Position numbers and translations under genes: made by a program
Notes under the pieces: generated by a model
Databases searched by the model: none
Seen by the model: only the letters and a program-made list of their open reading frames with translations
What the model was told of the DNA's origin: nothing
In this document: positions 1 to 8,772 of the stretch, piece after piece
How positions within the stretch are numbered: position 1 is the stretch's first letter
Layout of the letters: each line of letters begins with the position of its first letter
DNA from: Pseudobdellovibrionaceae bacterium
Lineage (GTDB): Bacteria; Bdellovibrionota; Bdellovibrionia; Bdellovibrionales; JAGQZY01
DNA: 64,000 nt
Assembly: GCA_020635085.1 (NCBI GenBank)
Contig: JACKAL010000005.1
Span: 121,645-185,644 of the forward strand
Reading direction: 5' to 3'

Positions 1-676
1 GCGGTAAATGTTTAGCGATCTCTATGGCAGAGTAAATGCTTCCGTGCGATAAAGAAGCAATGGATTTTAACATAATTGTCTTTTTAATATTTGCATCGTC
101 GAAGCGTGAGAGCTCTTTCATCGCGTAAGCTATTGATTCTGGCTGAGGATGATCGATGACATGATCTAATAGTGCGGGAACAATATTTTTATTAGGAGCT
201 TGTGTGGCAATAATTTGTAGCGATTTAATTTTAATTGAACCTTTGTCATAAGCTAGAAAAGATGCGGCAAATTCGCTGATGCGTGGGTCGTGGACGCGGT
301 GCTGTTGTTGCCAATGTTGGATGACGTTGAGTTCGTTTTCTATTTTAGTATAGAGTGCTAGGTCTGCACTTTTAGGACTTATTTCTTTTTCTATTGAGCA
401 GGTTTCGTAAAAACACTTGTCGATATCGTGCAGTTGTTGTTTAAACTGACTTAGAGTCTTTGCAATATCGGTGTTTGGTTTTTTATTGTCTTTTTGCGAT
501 AAGATTATATTTACTGGTGTTTTTTCTTTTGTCTCAGGAGTGAGATTCACATTTTTAGTAGGGGTGCTTGTTGTTGATTTTATGGCGGAATTTTCTTTAA
601 TAGGTTTTTCATATAAGTATAACCTGACACTCATCAAAAGAGATATAACACAGAATAGCGTTGTAAAATATTTCAT
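1..676 (-). CDS. Secreted or membrane-anchored protein with HEAT-like helices, C-terminus cut by window edge
   Basis: Reading the minus strand from ATG at 676 gives an open frame of about 225 codons that runs off the left edge. It starts MKYFTTLFCVISLLMSVRLY, a hydrophobic N-terminal segment without a lipobox Cys. A Lys/Thr/Pro-rich linker follows, then helical segments with regularly spaced Leu and Ala (for example NKNIVPALLDHVIDHPQPES) that resemble HEAT or Armadillo-type repeats. The start codon overlaps the stop of the upstream lysozyme-like gene (TAATG), so the two are probably translationally coupled and may act together in the envelope. I recognise no specific family. That the frame is coding is well supported by its length and the overlap; the function is unknown. 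Confidence 0.7.
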   Translation of the reverse strand, partial: MKYFTTLFCVISLLMSVRLYLYEKPIKENSAIKSTTSTPTKNVNLTPETKEKTPVNIILSQKDNKKPNTDIAKTLSQFKQQLHDIDKCFYETCSIEKEISPKSADLALYTKIENELNVIQHWQQQHRVHDPRISEFAASFLAYDKGSIKIKSLQIIATQAPNKNIVPALLDHVIDHPQPESIAYAMKELSRFDDANIKKTIMLKSIASLSHGSIYSAIEIAKHLP

Positions 677-1419
677 TAGAGAGAATCCTCCCAACCCTTA
701 CGAGTGTATTTATCATAAAAATTGGTATCGTTTTTAGCCCAACGATCATGTTTGTTAAGCCAGCGGCATTTTGCTTTTTTTCCACCATTGTAGATGCTAT
801 AGGATGAGCGATTAATGGAATTGGTATTTTGTGATGAACTGCAAGGAGAATTTTTTGCGATTTTACGTGCTTGATAAAGCATGTCGAGTGCGTAAATAAA
901 ATGTGAGGTAAGGTCGTAAACTTTTCCAGTTTCAACAAAGTCTTGGTGCCAGCGATCATCGATTTGCATCAATCCATAGCCGTGACCACTGTCACCGCGA
1001 AGGAAGCGCCATTGTCCATCGGAACCAAGTCGGTATTGGGTCCATACACTTTCTTGTTGGGCTGTAGCCATAACCAGTTGTACCCAGGATTGCATATCGT
1101 CATCGTTAGCTGAGGGTTCGCGGCGGCGAAGATATTCCGAAGCGTAATCTTCAATATACGAGTGCATGTCTTTAACGAATCGTGATTGTTCTTCTTTGAG
1201 TGTTTTGGATTCGTCGACAACGTAGTTTACGTATTTAGATTGTGCTGTGAAGGCGGCCGTTGCGGGCAGGGAACAACCATAGGCGGCCAGGCCAAAACCT
1301 CCTTTGCCGGGAAGTCGCTGATTGCATGAACTATCGTTAGAAGATGAGCTTTTGTTTTGACCGCAGGCCAAGGTCACCAGGTATAAACTCATGTAAATCC
1401 AGCGGACCTTTTTCTTCAT
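676..1419 (-). CDS. Lysozyme-like (lytic transglycosylase-type) lipoprotein
   Basis: The 247-residue product begins with a lipoprotein signal (LVTLACGQN; lipidated Cys about residue 19). Residues about 115-160 read like a soluble lytic transglycosylase/lysozyme fold: ATAQQESVW supplies the likely catalytic Glu, followed by GHGYGLMQID, the usual GLMQI-type motif. Such enzymes cleave peptidoglycan glycan strands from the periplasmic side of a membrane. The C-terminal third, with NRSSYSIYNGGKK and several Cys, fits the end of such a domain (the usual AxxYNxG element). It is first in a coupled pair, its stop overlapping the next start at 676. The family call rests on two motifs, so the exact substrate is uncertain. 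Confidence 0.75.
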   Translation of the reverse strand: MKKKVRWIYMSLYLVTLACGQNKSSSSNDSSCNQRLPGKGGFGLAAYGCSLPATAAFTAQSKYVNYVVDESKTLKEEQSRFVKDMHSYIEDYASEYLRRREPSANDDDMQSWVQLVMATAQQESVWTQYRLGSDGQWRFLRGDSGHGYGLMQIDDRWHQDFVETGKVYDLTSHFIYALDMLYQARKIAKNSPCSSSQNTNSINRSSYSIYNGGKKAKCRWLNKHDRWAKNDTNFYDKYTRKGWEDSL

Positions 1420-1694
1420 GGCATTCCTTTCTGGGCCCTAAACCCTATAGGTCAATAAGGCAATATTCAGGCACAGATCAGATTGAATAGGGTCGAGTAG
1501 GGAAAATCAGGGGGGTATTAATTGCATACAAAGGGCAAAAAAAGTCACTGACAATTATTTTTAATTACTCAGGGATTTTGTCAGTCGTACAACAATTTAA
1601 TTGCAGAGTTTCCCATTCATTAAGTAAAACACAGTTGGATTGTTATTGCCTTCTTAATTAAAAAACAGCATAAGTGTGATTAATAAAATTTTTT

Positions 1695-2399
1695 ATGATG
1701 AAATTTCCAGTTATTTGTTGTTGTCTGTTCTTGTTCCCATATGCTGCCTTTGGCCAACAGAGTTTATTTAATGCATTAAGCGGAGATCGAACAAATACTG
1801 GAAAACATTTTTTTCAAATGCAGACAAATGCAGTGAAAAGAAACCAAGTCATTACGAATAATACCTATGATTATGGTCTCTCTGATAATGTTGAGATTGG
1901 TGTCAACTGGTTTGATATCCCACTAATTATTCCTGACAACACAATAAATGATCAGGAAATCATGGCAAACGCCCAGTATTTTTATCAAGAAAATGATTGG
2001 TTGCAATTCAGTGCAGGATTACAATCTGGTTTTGTCAAAGATATGCATGGTACATTAAGTTATGGGCAAGTTTTATTTATTAACTCCAAATGGCTAATCA
2101 CATCTAAAAAAATAAAATTTGTTTTTGGCCTTCTCAAGGGCAATAATCACTATCTGTCTAGCACGCTCCCTATCGTTCAAACTGGAGTTGAATGGCCAAT
2201 TATCAATGAAAAAATTCACTTCATTGCAGACTATATATCTGGTTCAACAGAAAATTCTGTCGGTGTCATTGGCGCTGCTTTTTTTGTAACGCAAGAGTTT
2301 ATTATTTCTTTTGGATATCAATACCCATCCTACCACAGTAATAATCCAACGGCTTTTGTTATAGAAATAACCTGGGTTGAGGCAAATAAGGCTACTTAA
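1695..2399 (+). CDS. Secreted protein, probable small outer-membrane beta-barrel
   Basis: This 234-residue protein has a cleavable signal peptide (MKFPVICCCLFLFPYAAFGQ; cleavage probably after AFG). The rest alternates polar and hydrophobic residues with many Tyr, Trp and Gly (DNVEIGVNWFDIPLI, WLQFSAGLQSGF, FIISFGYQYPSY), as expected for antiparallel outer-membrane strands, and it ends in a strand with Trp (AFVIEITWVEANKAT). No lipobox is present. No good Shine-Dalgarno precedes the tandem ATGs at 1695 and 1698. The upstream 275 bases are AT-rich with no recognisable gene. Function unknown; barrel topology is inferred from the residue pattern only. Confidence 0.7.
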   Translation: MMKFPVICCCLFLFPYAAFGQQSLFNALSGDRTNTGKHFFQMQTNAVKRNQVITNNTYDYGLSDNVEIGVNWFDIPLIIPDNTINDQEIMANAQYFYQENDWLQFSAGLQSGFVKDMHGTLSYGQVLFINSKWLITSKKIKFVFGLLKGNNHYLSSTLPIVQTGVEWPIINEKIHFIADYISGSTENSVGVIGAAFFVTQEFIISFGYQYPSYHSNNPTAFVIEITWVEANKAT

Positions 2400-2438
2400 A
2401 GCCAGGGGTTATAGAAAGAACATAAACTTTAAAAGTAT

Positions 2439-2780
2439 CTACCCCGGTGGCCAGGACATCTGGCGGCCGCCTAAAATGTGAATATGGAGATGGTAAACGG
2501 TTTGTCCGCCATGATCATTGGTATTTATAACGAGGCGGTAGCCATCCTTTGCAAGGCCTAACTGATCGGCGATCCGGCTTGCTTTTACCATCATGTGGCC
2601 GAGCAGTTTTTCGTCTTCTGGGCTTTGGACTTTGGCCATAGATTCAATTTCTTTTTTTGGGATCAGAAGCACGTGTGTGGGAGCTTGCGGGTTTACATCT
2701 TTAAAAGCCAGGCAAAGGTCGTCTTCATAGACGATAGTGGCGGGGATTTCTTTATTAATAATTTTGCTAAATATTGTCAT
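2439..2780 (-). CDS. hinT: HIT-family purine nucleotide hydrolase (HinT-like)
   Basis: A complete 113-residue HIT protein. Residues 1-30 (MTIFSKIINKEIPATIVYED) match the conserved opening of the HinT branch. The catalytic histidine triad is HLHIHILGGR near the C-terminus, followed by the short MSWPPG tail typical of bacterial HinT. Family members hydrolyse adenosine 5'-monophosphoramidates and aminoacyl-adenylates in the cytoplasm. Length matches the family norm (110-120 residues) and no key residue is missing. It lies tail to tail with the barrel gene on its left and head to head with the DUF2914 gene on its right, so it is probably transcribed alone. Confidence 0.93.
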   Translation of the reverse strand: MTIFSKIINKEIPATIVYEDDLCLAFKDVNPQAPTHVLLIPKKEIESMAKVQSPEDEKLLGHMMVKASRIADQLGLAKDGYRLVINTNDHGGQTVYHLHIHILGGRQMSWPPG

Positions 2781-2847
2781 AGAAGGATTTTATTATAAAA
2801 TAATACGAGACACAAATTGCTTTAAAAAAATCATCCATGGAGGAGTG

Positions 2848-3924
2848 ATGCGTCAGTTAGTGGACAAATACCAGCCCTATTTTCCTGCCGCATTTTTTAT
2901 CGGTGGGTTTGTTTTTGATCTCCTCACCACCGCACGTATTGATGAAACGTTTCAGTTGCTTCAACAGTTTCTTTATTTACTAGTTATAGGTTTTTTTCTT
3001 GTTTTCGAAAAATCACCGCGGTTGGAGCTTTTCTTTGCCACGGGATTTCGTGCCAAGATTTGGCATTATAAAACTGAAGCCGTTCATTTTCTTTTAGGTG
3101 CTCTTTTAAGTGTTTATATGATTTTTTATTTTAAGAGTGCTTCACCGTGGAATTCTTTTTTATTTGTCGGAAGCTTGGCGGCACTTCTGGTGCTTAATGA
3201 GTTTGAGCGTATTAAAGGGTTGGGGGATATCATTCGTTTCTCCCTATTTTCACTTTGTTCGGTTTCTTATTTTGTCTATCTTGTCCCCATATTATGGCAT
3301 CAAATCGGTTTTTTTACGTTTCTCTTTTCACTGATTATCGCGGCCATTTTTATGGTGTTCTTTTTTTATTTGCTTTCAAAGTATGAACATTTGCCTCAGT
3401 CGTATTTGTTAAAAAACATTGTGACTCCCGCGATGCTGGTCCCTGTGATTTTTTTCTTTCTTTATGCGTTTCACGTTTTACCGCCGGTTCCATTGTCTTT
3501 GGAGAAGATTGGCGTTTATCACGACATTAAAAAGTCTGGGAAGGAGTACGAGCTTTCTTATGATCGTCCCTCTTGGAAGTTCTGGGAAAACGGTGCGCAA
3601 AGTTTTATCGCCATGGCTGGAGATAAGGTATTTTGTTTTGCCAGTATTTTTGCGCCTGATTTTTTTGCCGACCGTGTGACTATGGAGTGGTGGCAAAAGA
3701 GAGGGGATGGTTGGACGAAAACAGACTCTATTCCTATGCAAGTAGTGGGGGGACGTGAAAAGGGTTTCCGGGGCTACACGGTGAAAACCAACTACGAAGG
3801 CGGAGAGTGGCAGGTGCGGGTGGTTACGTCTGATCATCGTGAGATCGGACGCATTTATTTTTCCATTGATAAGACAGGACAAATGGCCCCAGTGGAGCGG
3901 GCATTTACTGTTGATAGATTTTAA
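2848..3924 (+). CDS. Multi-pass membrane protein with C-terminal DUF2914 domain
   Basis: The start at 2848 is preferred because GGAGG lies just upstream (2839-2843); the frame is open further upstream but crosses the divergent promoter. The 358-residue product has about eight hydrophobic segments in its first 240 residues (for example YPLFFLLVIGF-type stretches around residues 40-60 and MLVPVIFFFLYAFHVLPPVP near 220). A soluble extracytoplasmic domain of about 110 residues follows. That domain carries the DUF2914 pattern: VFCFASIFAP, then a W-rich strand (MEWWQKRGDGWTKTDSIPM), then GFRGYTVKTNY and GEWQVRVVTSDHREIGRIYF. DUF2914 has no established function. Single-gene unit as far as can be seen. 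Confidence 0.85.
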   Translation: MRQLVDKYQPYFPAAFFIGGFVFDLLTTARIDETFQLLQQFLYLLVIGFFLVFEKSPRLELFFATGFRAKIWHYKTEAVHFLLGALLSVYMIFYFKSASPWNSFLFVGSLAALLVLNEFERIKGLGDIIRFSLFSLCSVSYFVYLVPILWHQIGFFTFLFSLIIAAIFMVFFFYLLSKYEHLPQSYLLKNIVTPAMLVPVIFFFLYAFHVLPPVPLSLEKIGVYHDIKKSGKEYELSYDRPSWKFWENGAQSFIAMAGDKVFCFASIFAPDFFADRVTMEWWQKRGDGWTKTDSIPMQVVGGREKGFRGYTVKTNYEGGEWQVRVVTSDHREIGRIYFSIDKTGQMAPVERAFTVDRF

Positions 3925-4094
3925 TCAGTGAGTACTAACTATTCATTCGTATACAAGCGATTTAACCACCCGTGGTGCAATCCAAAATTTTCAATTTCAG
4001 TAAAATCGTTGTTAAAAGTAACATCTGTAATGATATAAGCTTTTCTTCAACCATTATAAAAAGATGTACTAATAACGTAAAATAGGAGTTCAGA

Positions 4095-4688
4095 ATGAAG
4101 TTTCTTTGTGCTTTAGTATTTTTCACTTCCATCACCGCATTTGCGGATGCAATTCCGGCAGGAATGACACCTGTATACTGCGGGGACCAAAACAATATTA
4201 CATATCCGGAGCCAGCTGCTAATGGCATCCAATCTGTTTGTCTATCGGAGTTGAGAAACAACGAAGTAAGCCCATTTAATTCGTATAACCGCTACGTATT
4301 TGTAAATCGTGTAGAGAACGGCAAAATGATCCGCTTTGTCTTCGATCTCGACCATCCTGCCAATATGCGTCCCAATCAAGGCGTTGCCCCTGACAATTGC
4401 TTAGGTGCAGTAAACGAAGATAAGCTTTTTAAGTACAACTCAGTGTGTGGTTTCGAAGTAGCCCCGACGGGTGTGATCAAAGATGGCATTTATACGCCTC
4501 GCGATGTAGAAAAGCTCCCAGACGGTTCTGGGTGGTATGTGGAAATTAAGCTACATATTTCAACTGGACTTTTTCGTAATGGCGATGTTTGGCAAAGAGT
4601 AGAGATTCAATCTTGGTGGGAAGTAGAGGACGGAAGCAAAGGAATTTTTCGCTCAGATGTTAGCCCTCAAGCGACTTGGCCTTTTTAA
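4095..4688 (+). CDS. Secreted protein of unknown function
   Basis: A 197-residue protein with a clear RBS (AGGAG, seven bases before ATG) and a short signal peptide (MKFLCALVFFTSITAFA, cleavage before DAIP). The mature part has four Cys (YCGD, SVCLS, DNCLG, SVCGF) that could form two disulfides, and ends in a Trp-rich stretch (WQRVEIQSWWEVEDGSKG). A strong hairpin follows the stop codon at 4714-4740. I do not recognise a family. Periplasmic or extracellular location is inferred from the signal peptide and paired Cys. Confidence 0.75.
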   Translation: MKFLCALVFFTSITAFADAIPAGMTPVYCGDQNNITYPEPAANGIQSVCLSELRNNEVSPFNSYNRYVFVNRVENGKMIRFVFDLDHPANMRPNQGVAPDNCLGAVNEDKLFKYNSVCGFEVAPTGVIKDGIYTPRDVEKLPDGSGWYVEIKLHISTGLFRNGDVWQRVEIQSWWEVEDGSKGIFRSDVSPQATWPF

Positions 4689-4713
4689 ATATAAAAATGC
4701 GTACGCACCCAAT

Positions 4714-4740
4714 AATGCTCCATTAAGTAAATGGAGCATT
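4714..4740. terminator. Inverted repeat, probable transcription terminator
   Basis: A perfect 11-bp stem (AATGCTCCATT / AATGGAGCATT) with a 5-base loop lies 26 bases after the stop at 4688. The following plus-strand sequence is only moderately T-rich, with TTTTTT about 20 bases further on. It probably ends the transcript of the secreted-protein gene. Confidence 0.55.
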
Positions 4741-4850
4741 TGTACCCACCAATCATTATTTTTTATTGATCTTTCATCTGAGATGTTACACAGAACCTAG
4801 GTTGTATTTTCCTTTGCCTAGGTTACTGTTAATAAGTCGAATCGAATAAG

Positions 4851-5810
4851 TTAAAAATTCACAAATGTTAAGAGAATAAATTCTGTTTGTTCGGCTTTAA
4901 ATTTTCCCAAGTCGCTTAGCTTACCCGCACGCTTATCGTTAAATCCCCACATCGGGACGAGATTGGCAACATTTACCAAAAAACTGAGATGTCGATTGTA
5001 ATTATATCGAAGCGCAGGTCCAATTTTTAAAAAATGTTCGGCAAGGCGACCATCGCGCTCGCGGGCCGTCAAGTTGACTTTACTGGAATTAAACCAGGTG
5101 TCTTCGGTGCCGATGAATCCTCCAACCGCGATAGTGCCATTGGGGACATACCAAAAGTTCAAGCGTTCATTGAGTTCATAGCGTTTGGTGTGTGACAGGG
5201 AGTTGGTATCTGGGTTGGTGTAAGTGGTCTGTGTGTGCATGTTCCAGCGCAAGATGGGCCAGTACTCAATATCAAAATGCTTTACAATGTGTTTAGAGAA
5301 AATAAAATCGAGACGAAGGGAGCCTAAGGTATTTTGCGCTTTAGAATATTTACTGGTCGGAGCTTCATAGCGTATGCGGGAAAAGACTTCGATGTCGAAG
5401 GGTAGTAAGTTTGAGGCATCCGTGTAATCCACGATAAGGTCATCTATTAGCAGCTCTTGGCTTTTACTTACGGTGGGGTCCATGTCATCAAATCCAGGAG
5501 AACGGTAGGTAAAGGGAATGCGGAAGGCAAAATGTTTTCGATCCGCTACGGTATAGTTAATGGTTGCATAATTATATGCAAAAAATCCGGTACCGCCCTG
5601 ATTATAATTTTGCATGTCCACAGTGGCGAGACTAAAGCCAGAAAAAGACCAGGGGTTGTCGCCATAGACCGTGGTTTCGATAGTCGAAACAGAGGCATGG
5701 GCATTCGCGCCGCCTACGAGTGCAAGTAGCATCAGTCCTATGTGTGCAAAGTGTCCAATGATAGACAGATGTCGATACAAAACGCCCCCTTTTCGCGTCA
5801 AGAGGGGCAT
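4851..5810 (-). CDS. Secreted, probable outer-membrane beta-barrel protein
   Basis: The 319-residue frame starts at 5810, but the N-terminus is uncertain. A signal peptide core (IGLMLLALVGGANAHA) lies at residues 24-39, so TTG at 5780 is an alternative start giving a more typical signal. The mature part consists of aromatic alternating strands (FFAYNYATINYTVADRKHFA, FDIEYWPILRWNMHTQ, ALRYNYNRHLSFLVNVANLV) and ends with EFILLTFVNF, a terminal Phe after alternating hydrophobics as usual in outer-membrane barrels. It is divergent from the endonuclease-like lipoprotein gene at 5933. Possibly a phenol-degradation/transporter-like barrel, but the family is not identified. Confidence 0.72.
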   Translation of the reverse strand: MPLLTRKGGVLYRHLSIIGHFAHIGLMLLALVGGANAHASVSTIETTVYGDNPWSFSGFSLATVDMQNYNQGGTGFFAYNYATINYTVADRKHFAFRIPFTYRSPGFDDMDPTVSKSQELLIDDLIVDYTDASNLLPFDIEVFSRIRYEAPTSKYSKAQNTLGSLRLDFIFSKHIVKHFDIEYWPILRWNMHTQTTYTNPDTNSLSHTKRYELNERLNFWYVPNGTIAVGGFIGTEDTWFNSSKVNLTARERDGRLAEHFLKIGPALRYNYNRHLSFLVNVANLVPMWGFNDKRAGKLSDLGKFKAEQTEFILLTFVNF

Positions 5811-5932
5811 GCTTGCATATCGAGATGAAAAAGATCAAGGTTTTTTCGTAAAAAAGAGGGACCCTATAAAATCTCCGCATTGCCCTTTTAAAAAGGATAT
5901 GCCATGTTGGGGGCCAATAATGGGGGTAAGTT

Positions 5933-7111
5933 ATGGTAAATAGCAGAAATCTCTATATCTCTGTTTTGGTGGTGATCGGCATTGTGCTCAGCTGCACGAG
6001 TCGTCCTAAGCCTGTTTTCGATAGCTCTAAGGACTATAAATTAAGTTCCGGTGCCATTACCATTATGACCTATAATGTGGAAAACCTTTTCGATACGGAA
6101 CATGACCAGGGTAAAAGCGATGAGACCTATCTGCCGCTAGCTAAAAAAAACGAACAGATCAAGGCCAAGTGTCGAGCTGAAAACCGAGGTTATTATCTAG
6201 AAGAGTGTTTAAGTAAAGATTGGAATGAATCCACTCTCGACTTAAAACTGAAACGTCTGACCGATGTGCTTGCGCATGTTAAAAATGGTGAGGGACCTGA
6301 TGTTCTTATTTTGCAAGAAGTAGAGAACAGGGGTGTGCTCGAAAAATGGCGAAAAAATTATTTAAGTCGTTTTCATTATCATCCCGCTTTACTTTTAGAG
6401 GGTCCCGACGAACGGGGCATTGACGTGGGGATTCTGACTCGCCTTGAGGCCGTTCCGCCGTTAAATTTACATCCCTTAAAATTTATCGCCAATGATAAAC
6501 TCAAGCAATCGCAGATTTCAGAAACCCGAGGCATCTTAGAGGCAAATTTTAAATTACCTGATGGATCGCTGTTAACGGTTTTGGGTGTGCATTTGCCTTC
6601 ACAGGGCAATCCACGGGAGATGCGCCGTCAGGCTTTAGAGCAACTCAACAAGTTGCGGGAAGGTCTTCCTAAAGATCGCATGGTGGTGGTTGGAGGTGAT
6701 TTCAATATCACATCCGAAGAAGAGGCGCAGGCCCAGTTTTTTTCCGATTATATGCAAAAAACATGGGGAGTTTCCCATTTGATGGGTTGTAAGAGTTGTA
6801 AGGGAACACATTACTACGGACGAAATGAGTCTTGGTCATTTTTGGATGTTTTACTCGTTTCCCCCAATATGCTTGATGGCAAAAGTCCTTGGGTGGCTTT
6901 ACCAGAAAGTGTGCGCGTCGAAAATAACAGTCTTTATCAGGTGAATCGCTTTGGCGGTCCCTCTCGGTTTAGTGAACACCGCAAAGATGGTGTTTCCGAT
7001 CACTGGCCGCTAGCGATGGAGATTGTGAAACGTCCAATTGCCAAGATTCCGGTGATGGTGGACGAAAAAGATAAAGACAAAGTAGATAAAGACAAAACAG
7101 TAACGAAATAA
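5933..7111 (+). CDS. Endonuclease/exonuclease/phosphatase (EEP) family lipoprotein
   Basis: The 392-residue product has a lipoprotein signal (VLVVIGIVLSCTSR; Cys about residue 21) followed by an EEP (DNase I-like) domain. The core motifs are present: IMTYNVENLFDTEHD (metal-binding Asn and Glu), ILQEVEN (catalytic Glu), VVVGGDFNI (catalytic Asp and Asn) and VSDHWPLAMEI (catalytic Asp-His near the C-terminus). Such enzymes hydrolyse phosphodiester bonds in nucleic acids or phospholipids; here it would act outside the cytoplasm. The tail is a charged KDKDKVDKDK stretch. It is 18 bases upstream of the ASCH-like lipoprotein gene, so the two are probably co-transcribed. The substrate is not predictable from the sequence. 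Confidence 0.88.
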   Translation: MVNSRNLYISVLVVIGIVLSCTSRPKPVFDSSKDYKLSSGAITIMTYNVENLFDTEHDQGKSDETYLPLAKKNEQIKAKCRAENRGYYLEECLSKDWNESTLDLKLKRLTDVLAHVKNGEGPDVLILQEVENRGVLEKWRKNYLSRFHYHPALLLEGPDERGIDVGILTRLEAVPPLNLHPLKFIANDKLKQSQISETRGILEANFKLPDGSLLTVLGVHLPSQGNPREMRRQALEQLNKLREGLPKDRMVVVGGDFNITSEEEAQAQFFSDYMQKTWGVSHLMGCKSCKGTHYYGRNESWSFLDVLLVSPNMLDGKSPWVALPESVRVENNSLYQVNRFGGPSRFSEHRKDGVSDHWPLAMEIVKRPIAKIPVMVDEKDKDKVDKDKTVTK

Positions 7112-7129
7112 AGTAACAGTGAGAAACAT

Positions 7130-8566
7130 ATGAATATTAAAATAAACCCACTATTTTCTTTTTTGGTCTTAACACTTGTAACGTCGTGTGGTCCACGCGA
7201 TGTTTTACAAGATAAAAATTCGAAAAGTGGGGGTGGTAGTGCAGGCAGTCCTTTTGTTTTATCAACTCAAGGAGAAGTGGCATCCACATGTCCGCAAAAA
7301 AAGATTGATCGTAAAGATTTAGGGAGCCCTGAGAGTTCAGACGAGCAAATTTTCGCTGGAAAAATAACCGCCTCACTAGAGGCAGGTAAAGAAAACTGTT
7401 ATCGTATCGGATCAGAAGTGAATCTACAAAACGGCAAAAATGGTCCTATCCGTGGCAAGCTTATTGTAACCAAGGCAGAAGTGGTTGCTATCAGTGACCT
7501 TGCGGAGGAGCACGCTAAAGCAATGGGCATGTCTCTTACCGAATTAAAAAACTTTGCGAACACAGCGATCCAGTCCGCTCCATATAAATCATATGATATG
7601 GTGAGCATTACGTATTTTCGCTATGCAAGTGGTGGTGGAAAACCTGAACCAACCACAGACATGATCACAATCGATAAAGAAGGGGAGCGTGCGGCAAGTT
7701 GTCCTGCAGATTTTAAAGATTCCAATCGTTTGATTTTTTCGGAAGACATGAATGAACTGATCAAAGAAGGGAAGATCAACGCAGCGATGGAAGCCGGGGA
7801 TCGCAATTGCTTCCGTATCGGAAGTCTTGTGAACTGGCAAAATAGCAAAAGTGGACCTGTCGTGGGTTCGATGACGGTTGTGAAGGTACAGATTGTTCAT
7901 AAAAGCCAATTGGGTAAAGAACAAGCCAAAGCTTTGAATGTAAAACAAGACGAACTTCTCAAGCTTGCTGAAGAAAAAATCTCATCAGTAAAGTTTGATG
8001 CCATGGGTTTGGTTCATATAACCTATTTTAGCGTCGACGGGAAAACTGGAGGAGATACCGATGGTGGCACAACAGAAAACGCACCGATTCTACCCATAAT
8101 TGCTAACGGTTGTAGTTTAAAAGCCTTTTTTCCAGATTTAAAAAGCTATCTACTTGAAGTTGTAAAAGACTATATGAATCAAAAGAAAATCATGTGGGAT
8201 TCTACTACATTTTCTATGAGCGAAGTCAAAATGCAGCCCGTGCTTTTTAATGATGGAAAAGTGTATATGCTTCCCGCATTTGAAGTAAGTCTCAAGACGA
8301 CAAAAGGAAGTGATCTGCGCCTCACAAATTATGATCTCGGCCATGGCAAGGAAAAGTATTTTGTTATGTCTAGAGAAATTACCGCTGATAACACCTACGA
8401 TATCGAAGGGCTTATCACAAACCAAGTGTGTATATGGCCAAGCGTAGGCGTGGGTTTGTCCACTTTACTACAGAAGCCGCGTTTATTTAATAAAGTGTCG
8501 GATCATTACAGCGAAATTTTGCAAGGTTCAGAGCTCGACAAATTCTCTCTTTCGCAGGGTAAATAG
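7130..8566 (+). CDS. Lipoprotein with two tandem YqfB/ASCH-like (PUA-fold) domains
   Basis: The 478-residue protein has lipobox VTSC (Cys20). Two internal repeats follow, about residues 54-163 and 191-300. Each has C...FxxGKIxAxxEAG..NCxRIGS.VN.QN.K.GP..G...V, then an L..E.AKA...SLTELK-like helix and a terminal ITYF strand. This order resembles E. coli YqfB, a small ASCH-domain N4-acetylcytidine amidohydrolase, especially the helix (YqfB EKHAEQENMTLTELK; here EEHAKAMGMSLTELK). From memory YqfB's catalytic residues are Lys21, Thr24 and Glu74. The Glu position is Met in copy 1 and Leu in copy 2, so catalysis is doubtful. A Cys pair recurs in each copy (C54/C90, C191/C227), fitting disulfides in the envelope. 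Residues 330-478 form a separate unknown domain. Probably co-transcribed with the EEP lipoprotein. Confidence 0.75.
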   Translation: MNIKINPLFSFLVLTLVTSCGPRDVLQDKNSKSGGGSAGSPFVLSTQGEVASTCPQKKIDRKDLGSPESSDEQIFAGKITASLEAGKENCYRIGSEVNLQNGKNGPIRGKLIVTKAEVVAISDLAEEHAKAMGMSLTELKNFANTAIQSAPYKSYDMVSITYFRYASGGGKPEPTTDMITIDKEGERAASCPADFKDSNRLIFSEDMNELIKEGKINAAMEAGDRNCFRIGSLVNWQNSKSGPVVGSMTVVKVQIVHKSQLGKEQAKALNVKQDELLKLAEEKISSVKFDAMGLVHITYFSVDGKTGGDTDGGTTENAPILPIIANGCSLKAFFPDLKSYLLEVVKDYMNQKKIMWDSTTFSMSEVKMQPVLFNDGKVYMLPAFEVSLKTTKGSDLRLTNYDLGHGKEKYFVMSREITADNTYDIEGLITNQVCIWPSVGVGLSTLLQKPRLFNKVSDHYSEILQGSELDKFSLSQGK

Positions 8567-8603
8567 GATTCCATCACTCTTAGGCGCTGAGGGTGGAAAT
8601 CGC

Positions 8604-8640
8604 GCCTTCTCGGTTAGAGAGGGCGGGCGGCCCTCTTTTT
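8604..8640 (+). terminator. Intrinsic terminator with an overlapping alternative hairpin
   Basis: AGAGGGC (8618-8624) pairs with GCCCTCT (8630-8636) around a 5-base loop and runs straight into T residues to 8640, a typical intrinsic terminator 50 bases after the lipoprotein stop. The GAGAGGGC half can instead pair with GCCTTCTC at 8604-8611, so two mutually exclusive hairpins are possible. Confidence 0.65.
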
Positions 8641-8745
8641 GCCCAAAGGCCCTGCAATTTTACAGGAGACAGCGAATACAGATGTCGACACTTAGCGCCA
8701 AATGGATGCCATTGTGCCCGCTCTTTTGATTTCATGGGAAATAGC

Positions 8746-8751
8746 ATATAG
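8746..8751 (+). promoter_or_regulatory. Possible -10 element for tRNA-Arg
   Basis: TATAGT lies about 22 bases before the mature tRNA 5' end, with a TTGATT-like -35 about 15 bases upstream. This is a plausible housekeeping promoter, but the spacer is short and the assignment is tentative. Confidence 0.35.
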
Positions 8752-8772
8752 TATTCTTGGCTCAATAAAAGT

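Noticed and set aside
8581..8765. 61-codon minus-strand frame before the tRNA
   Set aside because: It crosses the terminator hairpins and the likely tRNA promoter; no signal or motif.
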